A program made the translations under genes and the position numbers. Shown in pieces: positions 1 to 10,640 of a stretch of DNA of 64,000 bases. The stretch is from Albugo candida (Eukaryota; Oomycota; Peronosporomycetes; Albuginales; Albuginaceae), in assembly GCA_905220665.1 (NCBI GenBank), contig CAJNAR010000157.1, positions 530,504 through 594,503 on the forward strand. Reading direction: 5' to 3'. The first letter of the stretch is position 1; each line of letters begins with the position of its first letter. Below the pieces are notes generated by a model. It was not told the origin of the DNA, did not search any database, and was given only the letters and a program-made list of their open reading frames with translations.

Positions 1-54
1 GGCTGTATCGAATATTGGTACAAGTTTTAAGGTGAACGCACTTAAAGCAGGTCG

Positions 55-2110
55 ATGTATGCGAGTCGATCGGATAGAGAACTTGTTCTCAATATTATTG
101 ACAGTGATTTTGGGCAAATTGCCAAAGTGATTGCACAAGGAATTATACGATCAGATGGGCTACAGCTTCCAGGAATTATCGAGTATGTGCAGCGCACAGT
201 AAAGCCGGCAGAAACCAATATGAGCGAGGTTGAATGATTTTGTGTGTCAAAGTCCGAAGCATCCGCTGACCCTTATATCGTAGATAAAATGCGGTTTGTT
301 GAAGCTTTTGCAGCACAATTTGCTGACATTTAAACCAGTGGCATCACTTCCAAAGAAAAGAAAAGTCGAGCGAACGACGGAGACCACAAGCAACGCTTGT
401 TATTATGTGCGTTATGAGTCACAACTCAGTTCCTTTGTTGATAACTGCTCTCATCATTCAAAACAGATTGACATCTCAGAGGTCCTCTATCGGATCCACT
501 TTCCTCGCTTTATCAATCAGGCCAAAAAAAAATTTGGCGATGCTGTAAGAAAAGCTGAATTTTTTAGGAATACGAATGCGTCGTGATAGCATACTTTATA
601 GGGAGAAATCATCATGGAAGAGATTCTTGTAAATGGTAGAATTCGAATGGACGAATCAGTCGAGGTCATGGCGTACAGGCTTGCGGAATGCAGGCAAAAG
701 AAGGAGAGTAATGAGGACGCATCAAGCATACCCGAGCGCGAGCTTCGAGATTGTCGTGAAGCTGTGAATTTCAAATTCGTGGAAATGGCCAAAAACAGAT
801 ACATTTCGCGTGTCCATCCAGTCAAAATGGTCTTGACTCAACAGGAATCAAAGTCAATCGACTCGTTGGCAGAAAAACCATCCAACCGCGGAAATCACAC
901 AAAACAGGTTGGCTCGAATAACATGATCAGACCAGAGATTTCTACGGAATCACTTGGAGATGAGCATGGAATTGCAGTACGCGTAAAAAAGGAGAAAAAA
1001 GTATCGCGTGGGAGCAATCTTCCAGTAGAGCTGATGATGCTCTTGGAATCACAAGAAATGAGCATGAATGAAGCTGCAGAAGAAGCAGAATATGACGTAG
1101 CGTCAAACCCTTTCGCCAAAAAACGATCGAGGTTATCAAAACGAGCAAGACTTCCAAAACATGGCACAAAACCGCATGAAGCGCATACAGAATCAGATAC
1201 CAACGGACTGCAAAGTACTAATACAGAAATGGATGAGAAATCACTCGTTTGGCGTTGCGGTACTGACCAGCTCTTGCGTGAATTACGACACGATGCTTTT
1301 GTGCGATTTGCAATGGAAAATGTCAATCACGTAGCTGGTGTGATTGTGTCCGCAATGCTTTCGTATTCCATGTCACACGAGAGGGAAAGCAACGAACCGA
1401 CTTCTTTTCCCATGACGGCCAGAGAAATATACAAGGTCGATGAAGTCAAGCAAGCACTTCCGAAAGAAATAAAAGATACTTGGAGACTATTGCTCAACTA
1501 CCTTGCCGTCATGGTCAGAGACAAATCTGGAATGCTTACGAGAGTCGCAGCAGAAAAAGCAGATGCAACTACTACGCAAGGCGGAGACGGAGGGCAGTAT
1601 GTTGTTCACATGAAAAATATCACAGACTATCTGAAACAAGCCACAATGCACGCCTACATTCAGGATAAATTTGGGGTGCAGAGCGCTCGAATCGTACGGC
1701 TTATACTTGAAAAACGTCAATTGGAACAAAAAAGTATCGGAGAGTTGGCTTTGTTACCACTGAATGAAGCACGTCGTCGTTTATACGACCTCTACAGAGA
1801 CAAACTAATACATTTACAGGAAATCCCCAAACGTAGCGACCATAACCCGGTGCACACAATGTATACGTGGTCAGTCAACACTTTCCACATAGAACGAGTT
1901 ATCAGAGAACGTGTGCAGGACTCAATATGCAAATTGCGCTCCAGACGCGACTTTATAGCAAAGGAGAACAAGGAGTTGATCGCACGCTCAAGCCAGCTGG
2001 TGGAAGAGAATGATCTGGAGAAATTCGACAAGCTCAGTCAAGGTCTTGATCGCTTGGATCGTTCAATTTTACAATTGGACGAGAATTTGATGCTATACAG
2101 AGATTTTTGA
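55..2110 (+). CDS. RPC3: RNA polymerase III subunit RPC3 (RPC82/RPC62)
   Basis: This subunit belongs to the RPC3-RPC6-RPC7 subcomplex of Pol III, which acts in initiation at tRNA and 5S genes in the nucleus. Three exons are inferred: 55-228, 284-544 and 602-2110, with GT-AG introns of 55 and 57 nt. Splicing restores one frame of about 647 codons, close to the yeast protein's length. Exon 1 holds the N-terminal winged helix (motif ELVLNIIDSDFGQIAK). Exon 2 starts in LLKLLQHNLLTF, typical of the family. The exon 2-3 join gives FGDAGEIIMEELL-like sequence (here MEEILVNG), another family block. The C-terminal winged helix with YIQDKFG and ARIVRLIL lies near 1640-1720, and a coiled-coil tail ends the protein. 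The ATG at 55 has an in-frame stop just upstream (43-45). Donor 1 (GTTGAA) is weak, so that junction is less certain than the second (GTAAGA). Confidence 0.88.
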
Positions 2111-2351
2111 GCTTTGTTCCAAGGTACAGCTAATTTGCAGTATCAGAAATCGAAAAAGCGCTGTTTTTATCCCTACAGCTTTATTGTGAATGAGACATCT
2201 GAAAGTATGAGCGATATGCGGGACCACCTGCTGGATACATTTGCTTGATAGATGGACTGACTGCAATATAGACCTTTTAGTGGCATCAAAGCATCTTGAG
2301 TGATGTATCGAGGCATCTGGTGATTCATCAATACACAAACGATATACATTT
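2111..2351. other. Convergent 3' intergenic gap
   Basis: The gap of 241 bp separates the stop codons of the convergent RPC3 and PH-FYVE genes. It holds no plausible coding sequence and presumably both 3' UTRs and polyadenylation sites. Confidence 0.6.
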
Positions 2352-4829
2352 TCATTCTGATACTTTACCAGTATTCAATTTTTCTGCCAAAGTCGACTCC
2401 ATTCTTTGCAACTGTTTTGCAAGTTCATTTATCTGATTGGTATGAGTGTTTAAAGCAAGAACCATATTGCCCTGCTGGTTACGCAGTTGTTCTTGTGTAT
2501 CGGTCGTTTGGTGTAAAAGCTCCAAGAGTTTGGTCTCAATATCGGATTGACAAATTTGAGCAAAAGGAGGCGGGTTGGTACGTGTGCATTCTGTGGAGGT
2601 CGTCTGTTGAGGAAGCTCTTCAGCGACGTTTTTGCTTGTCGTATGATGCTGACCCTGAGAGTCTACGTCATCAACTTGATTATTGGATGTCGGTATTACT
2701 ACACTAACGGGATCGATTGCTGTAGATAGCACGGATTGTGTCATGTCACCTTCCGAGTTGTACGATCTTGATGATATTTCAAGGAATTCATGCCCTGCAC
2801 TTTTCTCTTGAGCCTGCAGTAACACCTCATCCAGCTTCTTCTTGACTCCTCTCACCACAGACTGTAACTGGTTGATTACTTGGACACATCCACACCGAGT
2901 TCTCGAATCGAAGACTTCGAGAGCACCGATAATATGCCCGTTCGTCAGACGAATTGGAATGCCGGCATAAAATAGCGGTGATGAATGATTGAGCCGCCAA
3001 GGATTTCCTGCAAAGCGGCAATCATGAGATAAATCGGCGCAAACTAGGGGCTTCCGGCTACAGCATGTATGTGCTGCAAAAGCCACCTTACGGTCGATTT
3101 TTGTTGCTTTGAAACTACCTTGTTTACTGCATACTATATAGTCATCAGCACATAATAAACCAAACATCGCCATTGAAGAATGTGTGCCTATTTTCGCCAT
3201 CATAACCATTTGATCGAGATATTTGGCAATTGAGCCTTCGGTTAGTGCATGAGCAAGTAACTCAGCAGATTTGAGACGTTCCATCTCATTCTTGCACTCT
3301 CCAGCGGATAGAAAAGATGTTGTGCCGTGCTTCCCTACGCCCTGATTATAACAAGGATACGGCACTGTGGATGCTTGCTGAACTGGAGTACAACGAGTAT
3401 CCTTACACATGAGGCAATTAGTCAATTTGTATGAGATGTTGGGAGACATAGTCATCTCATTCTGATGTTCATCTTCGACGATCTCATTGCTCAGATGTGT
3501 GAGATTGTGTTTTGGGCTGTGAGCCAACTCATCCTCGTCGACACGATCAAACACCACACTGTACTCTTCGATCTGCATCGAAAACTCCTCTCCGTCGTCA
3601 AGTGTGCCAAGCATACAAGCAACACATAATCGAGCGGTTGTGTTGTCAGATAAACCATTTAGTTTTTTCACAACACCACAATGACCGCAGATAATAGAGC
3701 TACACTTTCGACACAGATATTTTCGCCGTAAGGGATTGAAGCTTTTTCCACACGTGGAGCACTTTTTTGCTTTCCTAAAAGCGTCATGGTCCAATAAGGA
3801 TGCATTGTCTTTGTGCAGAGTCGAGGAACTGTCTTCAATGCCATGAGATCGCATGCTGAATGGGTTATAATCAAGCCGGGGATTAGCGAATCCGATACCA
3901 GACACGGATCGATTACGGCTTACGTTGTTGTCTTTATCTATTTTTTCTGCTGACAGTGAGGATCGAGACGATGAGCCTACATTTCGATCTTGCCCATCAG
4001 AGCTCGCAGTAACAGAAGAAGTAGAGGAATCAAAGTATTTCCAGAATCGCTTTGTATCCATATATTTTTGAAAATGTTCCGTTGTGTGATTGTGTGAGCC
4101 TCTACAGTCTGTTATTGTATACAATTCCAAAGTGTCAACAAAATCCATTCTCCAAGTTATGTGATGAAAGTAATTCATATAGACCAACCTTTTGCCTAAT
4201 GCGACAGCCTGTTGTCGATCCTTTGTAAGACCCTCAGTTATCAGAAATTGAACAATATCTTTTCCTGTAGCACAATATATGAACAAGTGCATTGTAATTT
4301 GCAAAGCTTCAACAGACAGATTCTTCTTGATACGAAATAATACGTCTTCTATGTCTGTGAGACCATAGTGCGGATCGGAGCCATACATTGTCAGTAACTT
4401 GATATTGTTGTCAAGTGCTTGGATCCACATTTCTCTTTCCTTTCCACTTTTGAGCCTCAATCGTAATTCGAGTTTTGACAAAATACCACCATTGCAAATG
4501 AGTCCAATCTGTCTCGGATTCTTGTGCTCAAAATGTTCGTCATTGTGGTCATGTAAATAAATGCCTCTTCCTAATTCGATTCCGCCAACGCGACTAATGT
4601 CATTCTCACGTTTATAAATACTAAGCCAACGTCCTTGCAAGCGCACGTGATACGCATTCCATATAGAAAATGTCCCCGTTTTAAATTTCACTTCCATCAT
4701 TCCGCTGCAATTCTGAAGGTGTTTGCTATAAGATGGGACAGAGGCTTTTATGATAGAAATTGGTACTTGTTGTGAGCTTTTTTCCTCCGCAGTGCACAAG
4801 TAACTAGCATTTTCCTTCTCTTTAGTCAT
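2352..4829 (-). CDS. PH-DEP-FYVE-GAF multidomain protein
   Basis: A single uninterrupted 825-residue reading frame. Domains in order: a PH domain at about residues 43-148, with start GMMEVKFKTGTFSIWNAY and the terminal helix EREMWIQALDNNIKLL; a DEP-like helical domain at about 156-236; a FYVE-type zinc finger at about 355-408 with four CXXC pairs (CSTC, CRKC, CGHC, CVAC) and a degenerate basic patch RRKYLCRKC; a GAF-like domain at about 520-640, ending IIGALEVFD; and a predicted C-terminal coiled coil from about 765. PH and FYVE modules bind phosphoinositides, so a membrane-associated signalling or trafficking adaptor is inferred. FYVE plus GAF proteins are expanded in oomycetes. The canonical WxxD of FYVE is not seen, so PI3P binding is uncertain. 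It is convergent with RPC3. No ligand or partner can be named. Confidence 0.85.
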   Translation of the reverse strand: MTKEKENASYLCTAEEKSSQQVPISIIKASVPSYSKHLQNCSGMMEVKFKTGTFSIWNAYHVRLQGRWLSIYKRENDISRVGGIELGRGIYLHDHNDEHFEHKNPRQIGLICNGGILSKLELRLRLKSGKEREMWIQALDNNIKLLTMYGSDPHYGLTDIEDVLFRIKKNLSVEALQITMHLFIYCATGKDIVQFLITEGLTKDRQQAVALGKRLVYMNYFHHITWRMDFVDTLELYTITDCRGSHNHTTEHFQKYMDTKRFWKYFDSSTSSVTASSDGQDRNVGSSSRSSLSAEKIDKDNNVSRNRSVSGIGFANPRLDYNPFSMRSHGIEDSSSTLHKDNASLLDHDAFRKAKKCSTCGKSFNPLRRKYLCRKCSSIICGHCGVVKKLNGLSDNTTARLCVACMLGTLDDGEEFSMQIEEYSVVFDRVDEDELAHSPKHNLTHLSNEIVEDEHQNEMTMSPNISYKLTNCLMCKDTRCTPVQQASTVPYPCYNQGVGKHGTTSFLSAGECKNEMERLKSAELLAHALTEGSIAKYLDQMVMMAKIGTHSSMAMFGLLCADDYIVCSKQGSFKATKIDRKVAFAAHTCCSRKPLVCADLSHDCRFAGNPWRLNHSSPLFYAGIPIRLTNGHIIGALEVFDSRTRCGCVQVINQLQSVVRGVKKKLDEVLLQAQEKSAGHEFLEISSRSYNSEGDMTQSVLSTAIDPVSVVIPTSNNQVDDVDSQGQHHTTSKNVAEELPQQTTSTECTRTNPPPFAQICQSDIETKLLELLHQTTDTQEQLRNQQGNMVLALNTHTNQINELAKQLQRMESTLAEKLNTGKVSE

Positions 4830-6976
4830 GGTGTGTTTGTCACACAGTTAATTGTGCTCTCTGATTTGTACTTCTTTGAATGCGATAATTACTACGGGTA
4901 GTCACTCCACAGAGATGAATTGATTCTACTTTTGCTAACCAGTGGAAGCTGTTTTATGTGCGTGGGCACGATTTTTACCAGATCGCTCTGCTACGTGAGA
5001 GCCATGATTACTTTTCATTGGTGGATAATAGCTCAAATTCTGGTAGGAGCAGACCGTTCTCAATTATCGCGTCTATGCATATGACTTCTTTCTGTGTCTC
5101 AATTCTTATTGTGAAAGACAAATTGGGAAAGATACTTACTCTACAAAACAAGCCAAAATCATGCTTATTGTCAAGTAAAGTGGACGTTCCAAAATGCGAG
5201 TAAATGAATTAATGGCACGCAGTAAATAAAGTTATATTGTAATCCAAGTCATGATCACACAAGGCAGGGAGAAATAGTATCCTTACATCGTTGTAATGCT
5301 CATCTTGAATGTATTCTTTGTGGCGACGCCATTGAGACCACATTGACGTATTATGCTTTTATTAGTGATGGGATAAAAATACTCTAAGGGTCTTGCATTT
5401 GGAAAGATTTGGATTTGAGACAATTGTGAGTACAGCTTTCGGCCAAGAAATGCAAGAAATTCTGATTGCAAGGATTCCGATTCCACGCTTCCCCCCTTTT
5501 GGTAGCTATTTTGAATCGAACCCCACTCATCTCTGTCTGTCGAAAGAGCAAACAAAAAGGTGAAGGCGCCAACAGAGCACTTCATAGAACACGTCGATAT
5601 GATATTGAGCTAAATATACCACATATAAAACACGTGCGTCTGGAGGCAGTGCAATATCCGGCATTTTTTGGAATCATGTCTCGTTAGGTATTACCAGCGA
5701 CTCTTGTGGCGGAACAAGTATATTTCCAGCAATTTCCTATCAGGAAACGTCCGTATGAACAGGATTTCAAGGACGAAGAATGTTTCTGGTACATAACGAC
5801 GATGACATGTATGAAGTAGGACACTGTAAGATGCTACTTATACAATCATTATCCAACTATGATGGAAGTATTGTAGCGAGTCTGGTCGAGTCACTGAACT
5901 CCGCGCGTGTCACATGTAGTCTGGATTCTCTGTGGCTGGTTGCTATTACCAAGTCGTCTTAAATCTGCACAACAGCTAATCAGCTGAGACCTCTGACGTT
6001 ACGACCACATCCGCTGCACGAGAATTTGGCAAACTTGCCGCTATGTCACGATACACTTCACAACGTAGCTCCTGTCACATCACTGCTCCTCCTCATAGGC
6101 GACTTCCTGAGAATAGATTTGTGCTTACCACAAGCGCCCAGCTCATGTAGATGGGATACTGGCAACAGACAAATGAATTGGGATGGTAATGCTATCTGGA
6201 CGTGCAGATGATACCGTATCCGCGGATAGATAGCCATATATCTAGCACAGACAGTAAATATCTGCTTTTGGGCATTGTAACGACCAAATGGGAATCGACT
6301 ATTGGACATTCACAGACACGACATTTCAGTGCATTTTCTATCGAGGAAATCTCTAGAGGTACAGCGATAGCGAAATCGTTCTTCTTCATCTATTGGCAAG
6401 TAAAGAAAGAATTCAAGCATGCTTCATTGTGCAGCACTCGATGCTGTGGGACTTCGCTCTCATCACAGGCTAACTGCTTCGACTCAACCAGACAAGATGA
6501 TCTGATCCTTGATCCAGAATAGACAAAATTAATCAAGTTGTATGGAGTTCAAGTATGTTTGAGTGGTTCTCGTTGATCAAAGCCACATTAGACCTGCGGA
6601 GACACGTTCAGAACGCCAGGAACATCGCCTTAGGACATTGCATATGAAGCTGCATTACTTGTGCCATGATACCTGGGATAGTTTTGAGGAAGTTGTTGTG
6701 TACTGCGTGCTCAGGTCTCAATCGTACAATCTTTGGTAGGCTTCGAAAACTTAGGCGTCCTCGAAACGCATAGACTTGAGCGTATTGTGACACAAGGTCA
6801 AGGTTGGTGGCACTCAAGCCTGAAAACAATTCAAAGCACTTTCTTATGCAATATTCATAGCCTAGATCAGCTATATTATGGCATTTTTTGATACGTTACT
6901 GCCAATAGCTACGGAAGGGCCTCGATAGAGTGAGGAAAGATAGCGCTTGATTCGATGGTCGATATGCTGCCTTTCT
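4830..6976. other. Intergenic region without a supported gene
   Basis: About 2.1 kb between the 5' end of the PH-FYVE gene and the 3' end of the next gene. Open frames of 60-106 codons occur on both strands (for example 5283-5585 and 6608-6829, minus), but none shows a recognisable domain, and I could not chain them through convincing splice sites. It probably holds the PH-FYVE promoter and possibly a decayed gene. Confidence 0.5.
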
Positions 6977-8470
6977 TCAGAACGCTGCAGATCGACGTCT
7001 TGTCACAGTCCGAGAATCATGTACCTTCCGATTCCGTTTCTGCACAGTTGAAACTTCGTAATCTGAGTATCTCATCGGCCTTGGAGGCAAATACGCGGAT
7101 TCTATTTTAATGATCACAAGTGGTCTAACATCACAATGCGATCGCCGTTCATACAGTGTAGTCGTCCAAAGGATTTTATCTGACTTGTCCGCATGGAAAA
7201 TTTCCAACTCGCGAAAAAGGCACTTGATATAATTCGGATCATCATCGGGATATTCGACTGCGCCAATTTCAGCAACTTCCACTTGGTATATGGCTAATTC
7301 GTCCTCAGATAAGCTCGCATGATTTCTTTGACGAGCGCTCTGCCCTTGCAGTTGAGGTAAAATGCTTTCCGGTCGAAGCATTATTGAGGTACAGGAATTT
7401 TCCTTGTGCACACACGCGAACCGAGCCCATACAATAGCTTTATATTCGTTCTGAATCTGTGTGGTTGCTCTGAAAATGCCAAATAGAGTTTTCATAATGC
7501 TCAATTTGTATCCTTGCTTCTGGCAGCATTGTAAACACTTAATACGTTGATCAGGTAGAAAAGTGACCACAGCCATATTAATAGAGCGTCGATTAGTTTG
7601 ATATAATATTTGAGGTGGTTCCGTTGCATCATTTTCACATGCTGGTATGACCCCACATTTCGATCGCAATAAAGTTTTTTGTGTGGCGTTTAGCGTGAAA
7701 CGTTTAAGACGAAATTTCCTTATTCCTTGGTTCGACAGAATCATCGGGTTGGCCGAACAGGAACGTAGCACGTCAAGACATTTTGTCATTTTGTCAATTT
7801 TCACCTCCACCTCAACATTGAGCTCGTTGTGATCCTTCAATGTTTCAAGCAGTGAGCTAGCATACTTTGACTGTAACTGCTGATCAATTTCCAAGTCGAA
7901 CTCGGGTCCCAAATGTTCCCCTTCGCCCATCGCACGTTTGAGCAATTCAACTGTAGTGAATTTAAAATTTCTTGATCTTTCCAGCGTCTCGATGTTAGAC
8001 CTCATTCCGCGACACCAGTATAACTTGAACTCACGATAATGCCAGATGATCGTATATTCCTTGACTAGGGCGACGTTATACTTGGCAAGTGCTTTCCGTT
8101 GAGCTGTAGAGGAAAATATCGCAAAGTCGAGCGGATCATCAAACGCATCAGGATGATCGGAATTCAGCTGACTAAAACTTTCAACGACGCAATAACCTGG
8201 TAGGATTGCATTGATGCTTTCCTGTATGAAAGTTGTTTTTGTGTAGATGTCGATTGTTGCGGAATTGCTGCCGATATTTACTGGCATAAATCTTTTGACC
8301 CCTGCGTTGATAATGGCATCATAACACTTAAATAGAGGTGTCAAAGTGTGCGATAATCGTATTCGGTACTTATTGTACGTTGTGTATTGCGCATAATGTA
8401 ACGGCAACCAAATATATACGATCAGTTGCGTAATCCAATTGCAGAGGCACGCTCGTTGTCTCGATACCAT
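6977..8470 (-). CDS. Putative secreted protein of unknown function
   Basis: An uninterrupted 497-codon frame that I do not recognise. The N terminus looks like a signal peptide: a short basic n-region (MVSRQRACLCN), a hydrophobic stretch WITQLIVYIWLPL, and a possible cleavage site after LHYA. No further membrane segment is evident. The middle is rich in charged residues and contains scattered cysteines. The C terminus is strongly basic (KRNRKVHDSRTVTRRR) and would resemble a bipartite nuclear localisation signal. No RxLR motif stands out in the first 100 residues. The long frame and lack of repeats support a real gene. The start could lie at a later Met if the hydrophobic stretch is a chance extension. 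Secretion is inferred, not shown. Confidence 0.55.
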   Translation of the reverse strand: MVSRQRACLCNWITQLIVYIWLPLHYAQYTTYNKYRIRLSHTLTPLFKCYDAIINAGVKRFMPVNIGSNSATIDIYTKTTFIQESINAILPGYCVVESFSQLNSDHPDAFDDPLDFAIFSSTAQRKALAKYNVALVKEYTIIWHYREFKLYWCRGMRSNIETLERSRNFKFTTVELLKRAMGEGEHLGPEFDLEIDQQLQSKYASSLLETLKDHNELNVEVEVKIDKMTKCLDVLRSCSANPMILSNQGIRKFRLKRFTLNATQKTLLRSKCGVIPACENDATEPPQILYQTNRRSINMAVVTFLPDQRIKCLQCCQKQGYKLSIMKTLFGIFRATTQIQNEYKAIVWARFACVHKENSCTSIMLRPESILPQLQGQSARQRNHASLSEDELAIYQVEVAEIGAVEYPDDDPNYIKCLFRELEIFHADKSDKILWTTTLYERRSHCDVRPLVIIKIESAYLPPRPMRYSDYEVSTVQKRNRKVHDSRTVTRRRSAAF

Positions 8471-9746
8471 TGAAAGTTGCGTGGTGTGCTATGGAGGGTG
8501 AATACCAAAGTGGTGTTACTCCTCCTCGACTTTTCGAAAGCATTCTTTTATATCTCATAAAAAATTAAGCACAACTTTATCGTAAAAAAGAAAGCTGTCT
8601 TTTTTTTGTTGCGAGAGCGTAACAGACTCTGTAAAGAAGCGCTTATCAGATCGCACATTATAGCAAACCAGCGTTTTATGAGGATCTTACTTTCAATCGC
8701 GATTTGACTTGTACTCTGGATCACGCACTAAAGACCAAATCAGTACTCGTGTCGCTGTCATAATATGGTCAATGTCATATTTATAGATTGGTATGCGCTT
8801 GGAGCATCTCGCGCACGTGATACTCGTGCCCATCCGCGTATCATATATATTTATACATTTTAAGTGTATTTATTACACATTATTGCTATATATGGCCGCA
8901 TCAGTATAAGGTGTCTATATTGCTAGAATTAGACTAAGGGACTTCTCTATATGCTTCTCTAGATACCTAGGCTATCTCCAATAACATATATACATATATA
9001 AAGGGGAGCGCCTATAATAACATCCCCTTTGGCTACGCTCACATCCCTCCCAATTTAGGAGCCAATAAGATCATTCCGTATCAATACTGCATCACTCACG
9101 TGACAATCAGCAATCATTTATCACAAACCCGTACAAACAATAGACACAGAAAAATTGGAGCATATCAGCGAATAGTCATTCTATGGTGACTTCATGGACG
9201 AGAAGCAAGGGCTATTTGCTAAAAGCATGACAATCTCGATAAGTATTTTTGAGGTGTAGTAGATGAAAATCATAATATAGCAATACACAATTAGTCTTTC
9301 CATGTCCTTGATCCAACGGCAATAAAATCTGATCAATTTACAGATGGATAGAACGCAACTTCACACCAATCAGATGGTAAGAAGAGAGGATACCATGGCT
9401 ACGTCATTCCATGTTACTGACATTGGAGCATAAGTAGCAACGCATCGCTACCCGAAGGCTCAAAATGATGAAGTAAATAACTGTACATCGATGCTATTAT
9501 CCAAAAGCCTTACTTATAGCAACATGATGAGTATTCGATAAAAAACGAATGAAAATAAGCAGAGATAGGCAGCGCGATTATATTTTGCTATATGTGAGTA
9601 GGAAATCGGCTTTTGACTGCAACCAGAAAGCTAAGAGGCTGAGTTGCATTCAAAACTTCTCAATTTTCCGGCTACTATGTAACCCCCCAATTTATTACAA
9701 AACAACTCGAGAAACAACTTTTTTCAAATCTTTCCTCTCGAAAACA
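8471..9746. other. AT-rich intergenic region
   Basis: No gene is supported. It contains runs such as a poly-T stretch near 8600, TATA-rich sequence around 8850-9000 (see the repeat at 8908-9000), and short frames without family resemblance. Confidence 0.5.
8908..9000 (-). repeat. Dispersed repeat copy, inverted relative to 37714-37792
   Basis: This stretch, starting AAGGTGTCTATATTGCTAGA, is the reverse complement of the sequence at about 37714-37792 beside LINE-B, with a few substitutions and small gaps. The shared block includes GAATTAGACTAA and AACATATATACATATA. Part of it also resembles the subterminal region of the M2 and M5 MULEs. It is probably a fragment of a transposable element. Confidence 0.6.
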
Positions 9747-10640
9747 ATGGTTCAAGTCGACATATCGACACAAACCAGGATGCTAACGGTGGTACAGGTG
9801 GTACTGTCACTGCCTCGGCATAGGGTGGGCCAAAGGCAACTAACTTCAACTGGTGATGATAAAAATCGTCCAACCTTGGCGGATATTATCAAGTCCCAGG
9901 AGTCCTTCCGTAAGGACCAGGCTAGAGAGCTCGAGCGAAATTTCGCGTAGAGCTCCCAAAGCCGAAAGCCTCGGATACCCGAGGCTATATTGAAACTTTA
10001 TGCAGACAGGGACCATCAAAAGTGGTCGGTCTTTGGATGCAAAGTTGGAGGCAGCGAAGCCTTTTAAGGTCTCCAAGGTCACCTACCCCATGATTCTGGA
10101 GACAGGTCAAGCGTTGGTGCGTACACCAAATGGGTAAATCCTGTCCTCACTCATGGAAATCCAGTATTCGAGAGCCTACTGGAGAGCAGAGCCAGTGATC
10201 AAGTATCGAAAATGCCTGGTGGCAATCTTCGGGTGATGGTTTCACCGAGGATGCATGTCAAAAGCTGGAGTATCAGCCAGTAAGCACCCTCGGGGCTCAA
10301 CGGGGAGTTTGATTCTCTTGAACCCAAGTACTTTCTTCGACATATTTGGAATGGGCGTGGAGGAAGAACGGATTCCATTTATGATCCCTTCCCGGTCTAG
10401 GATGTCCAGTAGTCTTTTCTACTTTCAGAGAAACTGGTCCGTGTAAGGGAGTAGTGATGTCGACGTGAAGAGTGCACATTAGTACTACTACTTGCCCTTC
10501 ACAGCTTTCCCGCATTGGTAAAGTATGCGAGCAAATTGAGCACGGGAAGCTGCTGTATCTGGTGAGAGGAAAAAATGCTCCTATTCCTTCGGAACGACCA
10601 CGGTTTGGTCAACGTGGTCCTTATTGCTTGGATCTGGGAG
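9747..10640 (+). pseudogene. Decayed ORF, possibly LINE-A ORF1
   Basis: A frame opens at an ATG in the context acaATGG and runs to about 9950 (ending QARELERNFA). After frame changes, protein-like stretches continue to about 10445, such as THGNPVFESLLESRASDQ. The region lies directly upstream of LINE-A RT sequence in the same orientation, so it may be the element's first ORF joined to RT by an internal deletion. LINE-B is 5'-truncated, so I have no second copy to compare. It could also be a remnant of an unrelated element. Confidence 0.3.

Noticed and set aside
5283..6829. Possible multi-exon gene on the minus strand (frames at 6608-6829, 6192-6389 and 5283-5585)
   Set aside because: The pieces look slightly protein-like, but I could not link them with good splice sites or name a family.
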